This document shows, one piece after another, positions 34,894-43,814 of a stretch of 64,000 nucleotides of DNA; positions within the stretch are counted from its first letter, which is position 1; each line of letters opens with the position of its first letter. The position numbers and the translations under genes were made by a program. The DNA is taken from the NCBI GenBank assembly GCA_963750915.1, contig CAVVSF010000009.1, positions 186,001 to 250,000 on the forward strand. The letters are read 5' to 3'. This stretch comes from DATBJJ01 sp963750915. Lineage in GTDB: Bacteria; Acidobacteriota; Vicinamibacteria; Vicinamibacterales; 2-12-FULL-66-21. The notes under the pieces are model-generated. The model was not told where the DNA came from, ran no database searches, and saw nothing but the letters and a program-made list of their open reading frames with translations.

Positions 34894-36835
34894 TCAGCGG
34901 ATCGTGACGGGAACGACGACCGATTGGTTGAAGGTGCCCGTTACCGTGCTGTGGGCAAAAACTACCAGTTGGTACGATCCGCGGGGTAGCGTGCCTTGCA
35001 GAAAATACCCTCCGCCGCTGAACCGGTGATGGCCGAAGGTCCCGGAGACGTCGAGCCGCTGGATGCCGAGCTGGGCGGCGCCGACCCACACCGGAGCACC
35101 GCCGGCCGTCGGGTAGGCCCAGACGTGGACGCCATCGACGCCGGTGCCTTCGGGCGCGGCGATGTCCACGGCCCAGCCTGCGACGTGAAAGATCGTCGTA
35201 ATGTCCTGATACGGCGCCGGGCCGTCGACGTACATGCGTGGCAGTGAGACCGGTGCCAGGACGGTCACGTTCGTTTCGGACATGAGGTTGAACGTGCCCG
35301 CGACGTCGCTCAACATCGAGACCCGGATCAGCCAGGCGCCCGCGGGCAGCTGGGCGGACAGGCCGTAGCCGCTGCTCGAGAACTGCGTGTTGCTGTAGTG
35401 ATTGCTGATGTCCGGCCGCGGCTGGTTGAGATTTGCCGCGCCCAGGAACACAGGATTGCCGCCGGCGTGGTTGAACGCCCACACATGTACGGCCGCCACG
35501 CCGCTCCCGCTCTGCGCTGACAAGTCGAGCGCCCAGCCGGCGACGCCGAACGAATTTTGCACCACCGATCCATTGGCCGGGTAATCGATGAACATCCGCG
35601 GCTGCGACGGCGTCGGTGGTGGCGGCGGCGGAGGCGGCGGGGGAGGCGGCGGTGGCTGGGGCTGGCCGGCGGCCGGGGTCGCCGTGTGCAGCCGTTGCGC
35701 GATCGTCTGCGCGAAGCTCCGGGCCGCGACGACCAGCCACTCGCGACGCGCGTTACTACTCGCGACCTTCGGAACGTGGTTGCCGTTGCCGCCCGAGCCG
35801 GTGATGGCGCCGCCGGCGGTAAACGGGTTGCCGCCGCCGTCGATCTCGACGCCGCCGACCTCGACGCTCAGCTTGTCGTGTCCCACCACCAGGATGCTGC
35901 CGGAGAGATCGTTCGCATCGAGCGAGAGCGAGTCGTAAGTGCCGACCCGGGTGGAGATCGCCGTGACGGGACCGATCGGAACGGCGTCATGGCCGAGCGT
36001 GCGGCCGTTGATGAAATCGCCGGGCATCTGGTGCCACGCCACCGTGTAGCGACCCATGACGGGGTTGTAGGTGACGCCTGTGGTGTTGACGGTCGCGGCC
36101 TGGGCGACGATCGTCGGCGGCGCGACGAGCGCGCCGCTGCCCGCCTTGACCCGCTGCGCCATCACGCTGGTCGGCCCGAACCCCATGCGATAGACGGTCA
36201 GAAACTCGTCCGTCGCCGGGTTGTAGGTCAGCGACGGGTCGCTTTCGAAGAGCGGGCCCGCGGCCACCGGTATCGCGCCGCTGATCGGATCGCCGTTGGC
36301 GTTCAGGCGGATGCCGAAGATGTTGACGTCGGAGTACCTGACGCCACACGACGAGGAACTCGCGGCTCACCGTCGAATACGCGACCGGCGCCCCCATGAT
36401 CTCGTGGTACGTGTCGTTGCCGATGAGCACACGGTCAGGAGTCAGGAACCCGGCCGCGTAGCTCACCATCCGCGTGTGGATGCTCGGCGCCGGGCCGTCG
36501 CTCTCGTGCCACGTCACGAGGAATCCGCCGTTGCCGCCATGCGCGTCGGGGCTGTAGGCGACCTGCGGGAACTGACCGAACGCAGGCGCCGCCTGCATCA
36601 GGAACGGCTCACCGGCGAGGACGCCATCAGCGTTCACGAAGCGGCCGTAGACCAGGCCGTGCCCGTTGACGACGAGGTAGACGTGGTTGCGCGGATCGTA
36701 GGCGACGGCTGACCCGCGTGACGTAGCGCTCCAGACCGAGAAGGTCGGGCCGAGCGCAGACAGCTGCGCCGACGCCGGAACCGTGAGCGAGAGGAGGCAC
36801 AGTCCGAGCGCGGCGATGAATGCTTTGTGTTTCAT
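34894..36835 (-). CDS. Exported beta-propeller-like protein with poly-proline hinge and two Ig-like modules, frameshifted once
   Basis: The product is about 646 residues. ATG at 36835 opens a signal peptide (FIAALGLCLLSLTVPASA). The N-terminal 370 residues contain repeats such as YDPRNHVYLVVNG, VAYSPDAHGGNGGFLVTWHE, LTYNPATDEFLTVYR and VTYNPVMGRYTVAWHQ, spaced as in a beta-propeller. The frame changes by one base near 36330-36342. A run of 14 prolines (encoded at 35613-35657) forms a hinge. Two C-terminal modules follow, sharing VAGWALDL ... VHVWAFN ... RPDISN and VAGWAVDI ... VHVWAYP. The neighbouring exported protein carries related modules. No enzyme motif is seen; adhesion or envelope structure is likely. 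Confidence 0.72.
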
Positions 36836-36983
36836 GTGATGTCACACCGGGGCAGTCCGGCGCAGCTCGTGATCCGAAAGAGGCTGGTTCCGGCCGTCAA
36901 CGGCGTTATCGGCTCTGGGGAAAGGCTGCAATAGGGTAAACGGGCACGCGATCCCTGTAAAGCAAAAATGTGCAGAAGGGCGT

Positions 36984-38216
36984 TCAGCGTCCCCAGCGGG
37001 CTGAGGAGAGGATGGCGCCGGCGGCGTGCAGCCGCGTCGAGGGGTCCTGGTCGCGGAGGAGCCGCCGCAGCGCCTCGAGCCCGAGCGCGGCCGTTGCCGG
37101 CGGCGTTCCCGCGTCGGTCGCCGGGGGCTGGGCGGAGGCCTCAGCCGTCGCGGCCGACTGATCGAGCACCCTGGTCACGTCGGCGCGCACTACAGGATTG
37201 GAGTCCTTCGCCGCCTCGAGCAGCACGGGCATCGCCGCTTCGGGCGCCACGGGCATCAGCAGTTCCGCGGCCCTGATCCGGGTCAGGCCATTCGGATCCT
37301 GCAGCGCCGGCAGCAGCGCCTGCACCCACGGGCCACCGCCCTTGCCCGCGTACGCCTGGGCCCCGAGCACCCGCATGTCGAGCACCGGGCTCTGCAGGAG
37401 TTCCTGGACGATCGGCTGCGCATCGCTATCGCCGAGTTGCACCAGCGCGACTGCGGCATAGGCGCGAACTTCGGGGTCGTTCATCATGGCCTTGAGATCC
37501 GGGATCGCATCGGCGGCGCCGGTCCGGCCGAGGCTCAGCGCGGCTTCCATCCGCACCGGCGCCGCCGGGTGCTTCAGCATCGCCCGCAGTGTCGGCGCGA
37601 CGCCGGTGCCGCCGGCGCCGAGCGCCTTCGCCAGCGTCTGCGGCTGCACCGACGCGGCCGCCTTGGATGATGACAACCGCTGTGCCGCGGCGGCATTCCC
37701 GTCGAGAGCGAGCATGACGTCGGTCTGAGTGCCGCCGGCCGCGCCCTCCTTCTCCAACGCCTGCAGCCGCGCGACGTCCTGCGGATCTCCCGATCGCGCC
37801 AGCTTCTGCAGGGCTCGCAGGGCGAGCGCGCGGTCCTGTCCCGCGCCGATCAGCGCGAGCGTGCCGCGGGCGACTGGCACCAGCAGGAACACGTCCTCAC
37901 CGCGGGTCCGCGCCAGCCAGGTTTCGTACGCATCGAGCGCTTGCAATGGCTCTCGCCCCGCGAGGCTTTCAATCTTCAGATCGACAGCGCGATGATCCGC
38001 CGGCCGCCGCGTCAAGATCGTCTCGGCGGCTTTGATCGCTTCGTCGCGCCGTCCGGCAGCGAGTGCCGCCCATCCGTTGGCGATGGTCGTCACCTCGGCG
38101 CCGGCCGCCGCTGCCGGCGCACCGTCGCGTGGTGCCTGCGCAGACGCGACACCGGCGCCGGCTAAAGGAAGAAGCGTGACAAGCATGAGCCAAACGGAAC
38201 TGCGCGCGATCGTCAT
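36984..38216 (-). CDS. Exported HEAT-repeat protein
   Basis: This 410-residue protein has a signal peptide (VWLMLVTLLPLAGAGVASA). A TPR-like helical stretch follows (NGWAALAAGRRDEAIKAAETILTRRP). From about residue 200 come HEAT repeats: LRAMLKHPAAPVRMEAALSLG, AIPDLKAMMNDPEVRAYAAV and LLPALQDPNGLTRIRAAEL form three, and MPVLLEAAKDSNPVVRADVT is another. A last unit, LRRLLRDQDPSTRLHAAGAIL, follows an Ala/Pro-rich linker. HEAT repeats serve as protein-binding scaffolds; partners here are unknown. AAGGTT and GGAG precede the ATG at 38216. It is divergent from the membrane protein at 38240 with only 23 nt between the two starts. Confidence 0.82.
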   Translation of the reverse strand: MTIARSSVWLMLVTLLPLAGAGVASAQAPRDGAPAAAAGAEVTTIANGWAALAAGRRDEAIKAAETILTRRPADHRAVDLKIESLAGREPLQALDAYETWLARTRGEDVFLLVPVARGTLALIGAGQDRALALRALQKLARSGDPQDVARLQALEKEGAAGGTQTDVMLALDGNAAAAQRLSSSKAAASVQPQTLAKALGAGGTGVAPTLRAMLKHPAAPVRMEAALSLGRTGAADAIPDLKAMMNDPEVRAYAAVALVQLGDSDAQPIVQELLQSPVLDMRVLGAQAYAGKGGGPWVQALLPALQDPNGLTRIRAAELLMPVAPEAAMPVLLEAAKDSNPVVRADVTRVLDQSAATAEASAQPPATDAGTPPATAALGLEALRRLLRDQDPSTRLHAAGAILSSARWGR

Positions 38217-38239
38217 GGGGTAACCTTACTCCTTCATCG

Positions 38240-40501
38240 ATGGAACTGTTGCTGGCGCTGGCGTTGCGAGTCGGGCTGCTGCTCTACGCCGTCATCGTGC
38301 CCGGCTTCGCGGTCCTGCGCGCCGCCGGCTTCGCGAGCCGCTCGAAGCTCGACTGGCTGCTGGCGGTCCTGACGGCAGGGGCCGCGGCTACGAGTTTGAC
38401 GGTCACGACCCTCCTGCTGGTCGGAATCTATTACCGGCCGCTGCTGATCGTCCTGCTGCTGCTGCCGCTCGGATATCTCGCGTGGAGCGCGATGCGGCCG
38501 CGGACAGTTGCCGGCCTCACAGGCGGCGCCGAAGCTCCGCCCTACGTTGTCGATCTCGCAGGCGGAGCTAAAGCTCCGCCCTACGTACAAACCGGATCCG
38601 ACGCGATCGATCGTGCTGTCATCGTCGCGGCGCTCGCATTCCTCGCCGTCTACCTCATCGACGCCTGGACCTCGCCAATCACCTGGTGGGATGGCCTTGC
38701 ATCGTGGGGCAAGTGGGCCGCCGACTGGGGCCGTCGAACCTCGAGCGCTCACTACGTCGTCGGAGGCTATCCACAACTCGTGCCCAGAATCGTGTCGGTG
38801 ATGTACAAGGTCACCGGGGCGCATTCGGCGGTGCTGCCGATCGACTTCTTTGCCCTGCACGGCTTCTTCGTCCTGCTCGCGGCATGGTTTCTCGTCGCGG
38901 CGGTCAGGCTGTCGCGCCTGCTCGACATGCCGGCCTGGCCGGTCGTGCTTGCGGGTCTCGGGTCGATTCAGTTCCGCGAGCACTCCGGCGCCGGCACTGT
39001 CGACGTGCTGGTCTGCGCGATGGTCGCGAGCCTGCTGGCGCTGTACTTCGGTCTCCGGCGTGGCACGTGGCGGGCGCGCGCCGAATACGCCATCCTCGGC
39101 GCCGCAGCGTTCGCGGCGATCTTCACGAAGTGGACGGGCGCTATCGGCATCCTGTTTCTGCTCGTGCTCCATCGCGCCGCCCGCTCCCCGTACCCGCTCT
39201 CGCCGGAGCGTGCGTCGCAGCTCGGGCGCACGGTCAGATGGTCGCTGGCGATTGCTGCCGTGGGCATCCTGCCGTTCCTGATCGAGCAGGGCGCTTCGGA
39301 GTTGCGTATCGGGCGCTGGGTTCCGGACCCGTTCGAAGTCAACATCTCGCTGCGGCAGATTCCCACCCTGCTGTCGACCGACGCCAACATCGTCTACCGC
39401 GGCGGCGACGCGGCCGTCCGCGCCGGCCTGGTACAGCTCCGGTTCTGGAACAGCTACGACGTCCCGTCTTCGCTGCGACTGGTCTTCACCGGCCTGCTGT
39501 CGGTCTGCCTGCTGGCGTCGCTCATGACCTGGTTCGGGCGGGCGACCCTGCCGGTGCTGGCGGGCTACGGCGCGATCTGGCTCTACTGGTCGTCGTACGA
39601 TCAGCGCAACATCTTCGGCCTGCTGTCCGTGCTGGGCCTGGCGGTCAGCTTCGGGGGCGCCTGGCTCTGGCGGGCGCGGCCGCAGCTCGCCTGGACGAAC
39701 GTCATCGCTGTCGGTGGCGGACTTTTCCTCGTGCTCGCCGGCGGCGGGCTGCTCAAGGATATGCAGGCGAGGATTGCGACGATGACGCGCGGCGAACGGG
39801 CGCTGCCGGCGCGCGTCGAAGCCATGCGCGGCGCGACGGCAGACAAGGTCGCGCTCTTCTATCCACTCCTCGACAAGGATTACCGCTTCGTGTCCGGCCT
39901 CGCGGCACGCACCGATGCCGCGCACGTGCTCGTCACCTATCCGATGTTCCGCTTCTTCGAGCGCGGCGCCCACGCGCTGAGTCTCTGGCCGTTCGATCGG
40001 GTTCGCGCAGGCGACGTGTTCGCGGGCCACGAGTATCACGCTCCGCCCGCTGATCCGCGCTGGGTGCTGCTGTCGCGGCAGCCGGGGTATCGCGTGTGGA
40101 TCAACATCCCCGCGCTGGAACCGGTTATACCGTCCGTACCCGCGGGCGACGGCGGCAGTGGGGCGCAAAGGATTCTCTATCGTCCGTCCCCGGCGATGAT
40201 TGACCGCAGCGGTCTCGTCGTCTGGCGCGCCACGGTACCTGACGTTGCCAGCGAGCCGAGGATCGTCCACGACGCGAGACCAGGCCTGCTCGACGACAGC
40301 TTGACGTCGGGCGTTTGCGAAGCGCCGGCGAAGGGATCGTCTGTCTACACTTGTTCCGGCGTTGTCGCGCTGAGGCTCGACGCCATGCAAGGGTTTCAGG
40401 AGGGAGAGCTGACGGTGGGCGTCGAGGTCGATGGAAGATCGTCCGGTGTCACGCTGAGCGTCGCGCGGCCGCTGCCGGCGCCGGCCGCGCCGCCACGATA
40501 G
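38240..40501 (+). CDS. Large polytopic membrane protein with GT-C-like features and in-frame repeat insertion
   Basis: This 753-residue protein has about twelve hydrophobic segments up to residue about 510 and a soluble C-terminal domain of about 240 residues. WWDGLASWGKWAADWGRR near residue 150 is the kind of acidic periplasmic loop that GT-C sugar transferases carry near their first segments, but I cannot name a family. Residues about 92-116 (GGAEAPPYVV...GGAKAPPYV) are encoded by two copies of a palindromic DNA repeat and look like an insertion, not part of the ancestral protein. The last 53 bases overlap the end of the opposite fusion gene. A role in lipid-linked sugar transfer for surface glycan is the best guess. 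Confidence 0.75.
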   Translation: MELLLALALRVGLLLYAVIVPGFAVLRAAGFASRSKLDWLLAVLTAGAAATSLTVTTLLLVGIYYRPLLIVLLLLPLGYLAWSAMRPRTVAGLTGGAEAPPYVVDLAGGAKAPPYVQTGSDAIDRAVIVAALAFLAVYLIDAWTSPITWWDGLASWGKWAADWGRRTSSAHYVVGGYPQLVPRIVSVMYKVTGAHSAVLPIDFFALHGFFVLLAAWFLVAAVRLSRLLDMPAWPVVLAGLGSIQFREHSGAGTVDVLVCAMVASLLALYFGLRRGTWRARAEYAILGAAAFAAIFTKWTGAIGILFLLVLHRAARSPYPLSPERASQLGRTVRWSLAIAAVGILPFLIEQGASELRIGRWVPDPFEVNISLRQIPTLLSTDANIVYRGGDAAVRAGLVQLRFWNSYDVPSSLRLVFTGLLSVCLLASLMTWFGRATLPVLAGYGAIWLYWSSYDQRNIFGLLSVLGLAVSFGGAWLWRARPQLAWTNVIAVGGGLFLVLAGGGLLKDMQARIATMTRGERALPARVEAMRGATADKVALFYPLLDKDYRFVSGLAARTDAAHVLVTYPMFRFFERGAHALSLWPFDRVRAGDVFAGHEYHAPPADPRWVLLSRQPGYRVWINIPALEPVIPSVPAGDGGSGAQRILYRPSPAMIDRSGLVVWRATVPDVASEPRIVHDARPGLLDDSLTSGVCEAPAKGSSVYTCSGVVALRLDAMQGFQEGELTVGVEVDGRSSGVTLSVARPLPAPAAPPR
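38515..38592. repeat. Two copies of a palindromic interspersed-type repeat inside a coding region
   Basis: Two units of about 39 bp lie side by side. The second holds a perfect palindrome GGCGGAGCT-AA-AGCTCCGCC (38561-38580). The first holds GGCGGCGCC-GA-AGCTCCGCC (38522-38541), with changes in its left arm. Both continue with CTACGT. Together they add 26 codons without breaking the frame. Confidence 0.8.
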
Positions 40502-42152
40502 CCTGCGTCAGCACCTGCGACCACAGCGTCCGTTCGAAGAGCACTTCCATCCCTTCCGTCCGCATCAGCGCCGCCAGCCGGTCCTGCGGCACCGGCCGCT
40601 CGTCCGGGAACTTCCACAGGCCGAGCACCTCGGCGCCAGTGCGGAAGACACGATAAAAGATCGTCGGCGTCGGCACCGCGATCAGCACCAGGCCGTCAGG
40701 TTCGGCCCAGCGCCTGTGCAGGCCGATCAGCTTCTGCATCGCGTGATCGTCGAAGTGCTCGATCAGCCCGACGCTGAAGACGACGTCGAAGCGGCGCTCG
40801 GGCTCGGCCTCGAACACGTCGTCGGCAAGGTAGCCGACGCGATCGCCGTAGGCGGGCCCGAACCGCTCCCGCGCCAGCCGCATCCCTTCGCTCGAGTTGT
40901 CGAGGACGACGTAGGGCGACATCGTGAACTGCTGCATCAGGCCGTCGAGGAAGCAGGAGTTGCCGCCGCCCAGCTCCAGCACCGACAGCGGCTGCCGCGG
41001 CGGCGCGTATTTCCTGATCAGGTCGCGCAGCATGTTGCTCATGATGCCGCGTGACCATTTCGACGCCGGGAAGGGGTGCCGGTAATACTCCTCCCAGTTG
41101 GTGCGCTCTTCGCGCGAACCCCTGAACACGAAGCGATCGAGTACCACGAACGTGAACAAAAAGCCAGCCAGCTGCGCGAGGATCTTCGCCGGAATCGGTC
41201 CCGCGCCGGCGCGCTGAAAGATGAGCAGCAGCCAGGTCGTCAACGCCAGGTTGGCGACGACGATGGCGCCGTAGCGCACGACCTCCGACATCCGGAACCG
41301 GCCGCGTGCCCGGAACACGTACTCGCGGCTGAGCGCGAAGTGCGCGACGACCGCGAACGCTCGCGCCATGATGTTGGCCCTGACGACATCGCCGGAGACG
41401 TAGGGGAGGAGCAGCGCGAACGCGCTGAAATCGACCGCCGTGACCGCCAGCGACGACAGCGCGTAGCGGCTCAGGACCGCGACGACGCGCATCGAGTCCC
41501 ACAGCGGGTCGAAGTGCGTGCGGCGGTTCTGGTCGAAGTAGATGGTCGGAATTTCCACCGTCGCGACGGTGTAGCCGAGCGACACCGCCTTGGTCAGGAT
41601 CTCGGCTTCGGTCTCGTATCGCTGCCAGCTCACCGTCGTCAGCAGTGCTTCGGCGAGCGAGTGCGAAAAGAGCCGGAAGCCGGACTGCGTGTCGGCGACG
41701 TAGCGGCCGGTGCCGAGGAAGAAGACGAGGCGCGAGAAGTAGTTGCCGATCTTGCTCTTCGGCGGCATGACCCTGACGTTGCGCACGCCGATGACGAAGT
41801 CGGCGCGCTCGCGTACCGCCAGCGACACGAAGCGCGGCACGTCGTCGGGGTTGTGCTGGCCGTCGCCGTCGACGGTGAGGATGTAGTCGAAGGTCTGGCC
41901 GAGCTGGCCGTGCCGGCCTTTCAGCACTTCTTCGATGCCGGCCTTGAGCGCCGCGCCCTTGCCGGCGTTGGCCGGCAGCCGCAGGCACGGGGCGCCGGTG
42001 CCGCGGATATGTCCGGCGGTGTCGTCGGTCGAGCCGTCGTCAACGACCAGCACGGCGTTGGCGGCGGCCAGGGCGCGCTGGATGACGCTGACACAGGCCT
42101 CGCCGGTGTTGTAGCAGGGGATGACGACCGCAACCTTGACGTCGCTGCGCAT
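40449..42152 (-). CDS. Fusion protein: GT2 glycosyltransferase, GtrA-like membrane domain, SAM methyltransferase
   Basis: This 567-residue protein has three parts. Residues 1-220 form a DPM1-like family 2 transferase: VAVVIPCYNTGEACVSVIQ, VVDDGSTDDT, LTVDGDGQHNPDD, and RNRRTHFDPLWDS-type end. Such domains attach a sugar to a polyprenyl phosphate. Residues about 225-345 hold four membrane segments of the GtrA type (RYALSSLAVTAVDFSAFALL ... VVLDRFVFRG), thought to flip the lipid-linked sugar. From about 350, a class I methyltransferase follows: LSVLELGGGNSCFLDGL, VGYLADDVFE, and FDVVFSVGLIEHFDD. GT2-GtrA fusions are known; the added methyltransferase is unusual. Its end overlaps the opposite membrane protein gene by 53 bp. 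Confidence 0.88.
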   Translation of the reverse strand: MRSDVKVAVVIPCYNTGEACVSVIQRALAAANAVLVVDDGSTDDTAGHIRGTGAPCLRLPANAGKGAALKAGIEEVLKGRHGQLGQTFDYILTVDGDGQHNPDDVPRFVSLAVRERADFVIGVRNVRVMPPKSKIGNYFSRLVFFLGTGRYVADTQSGFRLFSHSLAEALLTTVSWQRYETEAEILTKAVSLGYTVATVEIPTIYFDQNRRTHFDPLWDSMRVVAVLSRYALSSLAVTAVDFSAFALLLPYVSGDVVRANIMARAFAVVAHFALSREYVFRARGRFRMSEVVRYGAIVVANLALTTWLLLIFQRAGAGPIPAKILAQLAGFLFTFVVLDRFVFRGSREERTNWEEYYRHPFPASKWSRGIMSNMLRDLIRKYAPPRQPLSVLELGGGNSCFLDGLMQQFTMSPYVVLDNSSEGMRLARERFGPAYGDRVGYLADDVFEAEPERRFDVVFSVGLIEHFDDHAMQKLIGLHRRWAEPDGLVLIAVPTPTIFYRVFRTGAEVLGLWKFPDERPVPQDRLAALMRTEGMEVLFERTLWSQVLTQAIVAARPAPAAAARRSA

Positions 42153-42161
42153 GGGGCGAGC

Positions 42162-43796
42162 CTACGAACCCTTCTGCCGGCGCGCGAGCGATTCCCGCCG
42201 TTCGAAGAATGTGAAGAAGCCGCGCTCGTCGTTGCGTTCGTCGGTCAGCCATGCCGAGGTCGGGGCGTAGTCGCGATCGACCTCGGCGCGAAGATCGTCG
42301 GGAACGTAGCGCCAGAGATCGACGGGCTCCGCCGCGAGGTCGCGCGAGAACATCACATAAGTGGGTTTGAGCGAGAACGTGTACCTGAGGTCGCTCCGTC
42401 CGTGTCCGGGCCGCCGCGTGCCGAAGCCAGGCGGCGGCGGCATGTGGGCGATGTGGACGTCGACGAGGCCGTGGATGTCGTAGATCTGCATGTCGGCGTA
42501 GTAGCCGATCGCGCCGATGGCCGTCGTCGCCAGCGACTCCGACGGATCGCGGCGATAGCCGTCGAAGAAGTGGCCGATCACCGACAGCCGGGCGACGTGC
42601 CAGCGTTCGATCTGGACGCCGCGGTAGTTGCCGTGCTGCTGCGGCGGGGAGTCGAAGAACGATCGCTCGAGGACGGTCGACGGGAAGAACGTCGCCAGCG
42701 CCGTGAAGGCGACGACCGCCCACAGCCCGAACGAGTTGGCCGGCTGCGACGCCCGGCTGTAGAGCCCGGCAATCATCAACCCGAACAGCAGGTACATGAA
42801 CGGCAGCACCGGGACGAAGAACCGGTGCATCGCCATGTAGTCGCCGCCGACGAGGACGTTGTTGGCCGTGTAGACGATGACGATCGCGATCGAGAAAACG
42901 ATGAAGCTCGAGCGCATGAACCAGGCGGCGGACAGCATCTCCCGTAGCCTGGCGCGCTGCGGCGCGCCGGCTTCCCAGGCGATCACAAGCGCTGCCGGTA
43001 CGAGCGGCAGAGCGAACTGCATGATGAAGAGATATGCGAGCAGGCCGCCGCGCAGGATCTGCGGGATGCCGCCGCCGGTCTTGGCGTAGAAGGTGTTCGG
43101 CAGCAGGTAGCCGTAGCGCGTATAACGCCACCAGAAATAGATGCCGAACGGCACGAAATAGGCCAGTTCTGCCAGCCCGAGGGCCACGAGTCGATTGCGC
43201 GCGAACCAGAGCGCGGCAAGGCCGTTGACGCCGAAGAGGAGCAGCGTGATGATCATCCCCTCGGGCCGCGTCAGCGTCGCGAGCAGCAGCGCCAAGGCGC
43301 CGACGACGGCGGCCCGGTCGCTTTGCTCGCGCCAGAAGATCGCGAACTGATACGCCGCGAGCAGGACGAAGAAGCCGAACAGCGTCGACTCCATGCCGCT
43401 CGAGGCCCATGTTGCGAACGGACCGCAGACCGCGAGCAGCCCGCACGGCACCAGCGCGACAGCCGGCGGCCACAGCATGAGCCGCCGCCCGGCGACATAG
43501 GTGAGCGCCAGGGTCGCCAAGGCCGCTGCAACCGACAGCGCCTGGACGAACCAGACGCCGGGCAGGCCAATTGCCATTGCCGCCGCGGCCGCGATCACCC
43601 AGAGGAAGTCCGTGTAGCCTTCGACCGGCGGCGCGCCGGGATTCCAGACCAGGCCGTGGCCATGCGCGAGGTTCCTCGCGAACCGGAGAGCGATGTACGC
43701 GTCCTCGGCGACACCGTTGAGATAAAGGACGTGCGCGAGGAATACGAGCGCGATGGCGATCATCCACCGTCGCGGCGGATTCGACTCTGAGGTCAT
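42162..43796 (-). CDS. GT-C membrane glycosyltransferase, AftB-like
   Basis: This 544-residue polytopic protein has about ten membrane segments and a soluble C-terminal part. Just after segment 1 it reads EDAYIALRFARNLAHGHGLV followed by WNPGAPPVEGYTDFLW. This is the catalytic-loop pattern of mycobacterial arabinofuranosyltransferase AftB and its many bacterial relatives, with the acidic pair in EDAY. The tail includes a Tyr/Asp-rich region (SVIGHFFDGYRRDPSESL ... IHGLVDVHIAHM). It probably moves a sugar from a lipid-linked donor to a periplasmic glycan. It is followed after 9 nt by the GT2-GtrA-methyltransferase gene on the same strand, so the two form an operon. It is divergent from the 43815 gene with 18 nt between them. 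Confidence 0.85.
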   Translation of the reverse strand: MTSESNPPRRWMIAIALVFLAHVLYLNGVAEDAYIALRFARNLAHGHGLVWNPGAPPVEGYTDFLWVIAAAAAMAIGLPGVWFVQALSVAAALATLALTYVAGRRLMLWPPAVALVPCGLLAVCGPFATWASSGMESTLFGFFVLLAAYQFAIFWREQSDRAAVVGALALLLATLTRPEGMIITLLLFGVNGLAALWFARNRLVALGLAELAYFVPFGIYFWWRYTRYGYLLPNTFYAKTGGGIPQILRGGLLAYLFIMQFALPLVPAALVIAWEAGAPQRARLREMLSAAWFMRSSFIVFSIAIVIVYTANNVLVGGDYMAMHRFFVPVLPFMYLLFGLMIAGLYSRASQPANSFGLWAVVAFTALATFFPSTVLERSFFDSPPQQHGNYRGVQIERWHVARLSVIGHFFDGYRRDPSESLATTAIGAIGYYADMQIYDIHGLVDVHIAHMPPPPGFGTRRPGHGRSDLRYTFSLKPTYVMFSRDLAAEPVDLWRYVPDDLRAEVDRDYAPTSAWLTDERNDERGFFTFFERRESLARRQKGS

Positions 43797-43814
43797 CTGG
43801 GGCGACTACATTGT

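Noticed and set aside
38234..40390. Long minus-strand frame opposite the large membrane protein
   Set aside because: Arg/Gln/Asp-rich, no domains, and the plus strand has clear membrane segments. It also overlaps the HEAT-repeat gene start region on the same strand.
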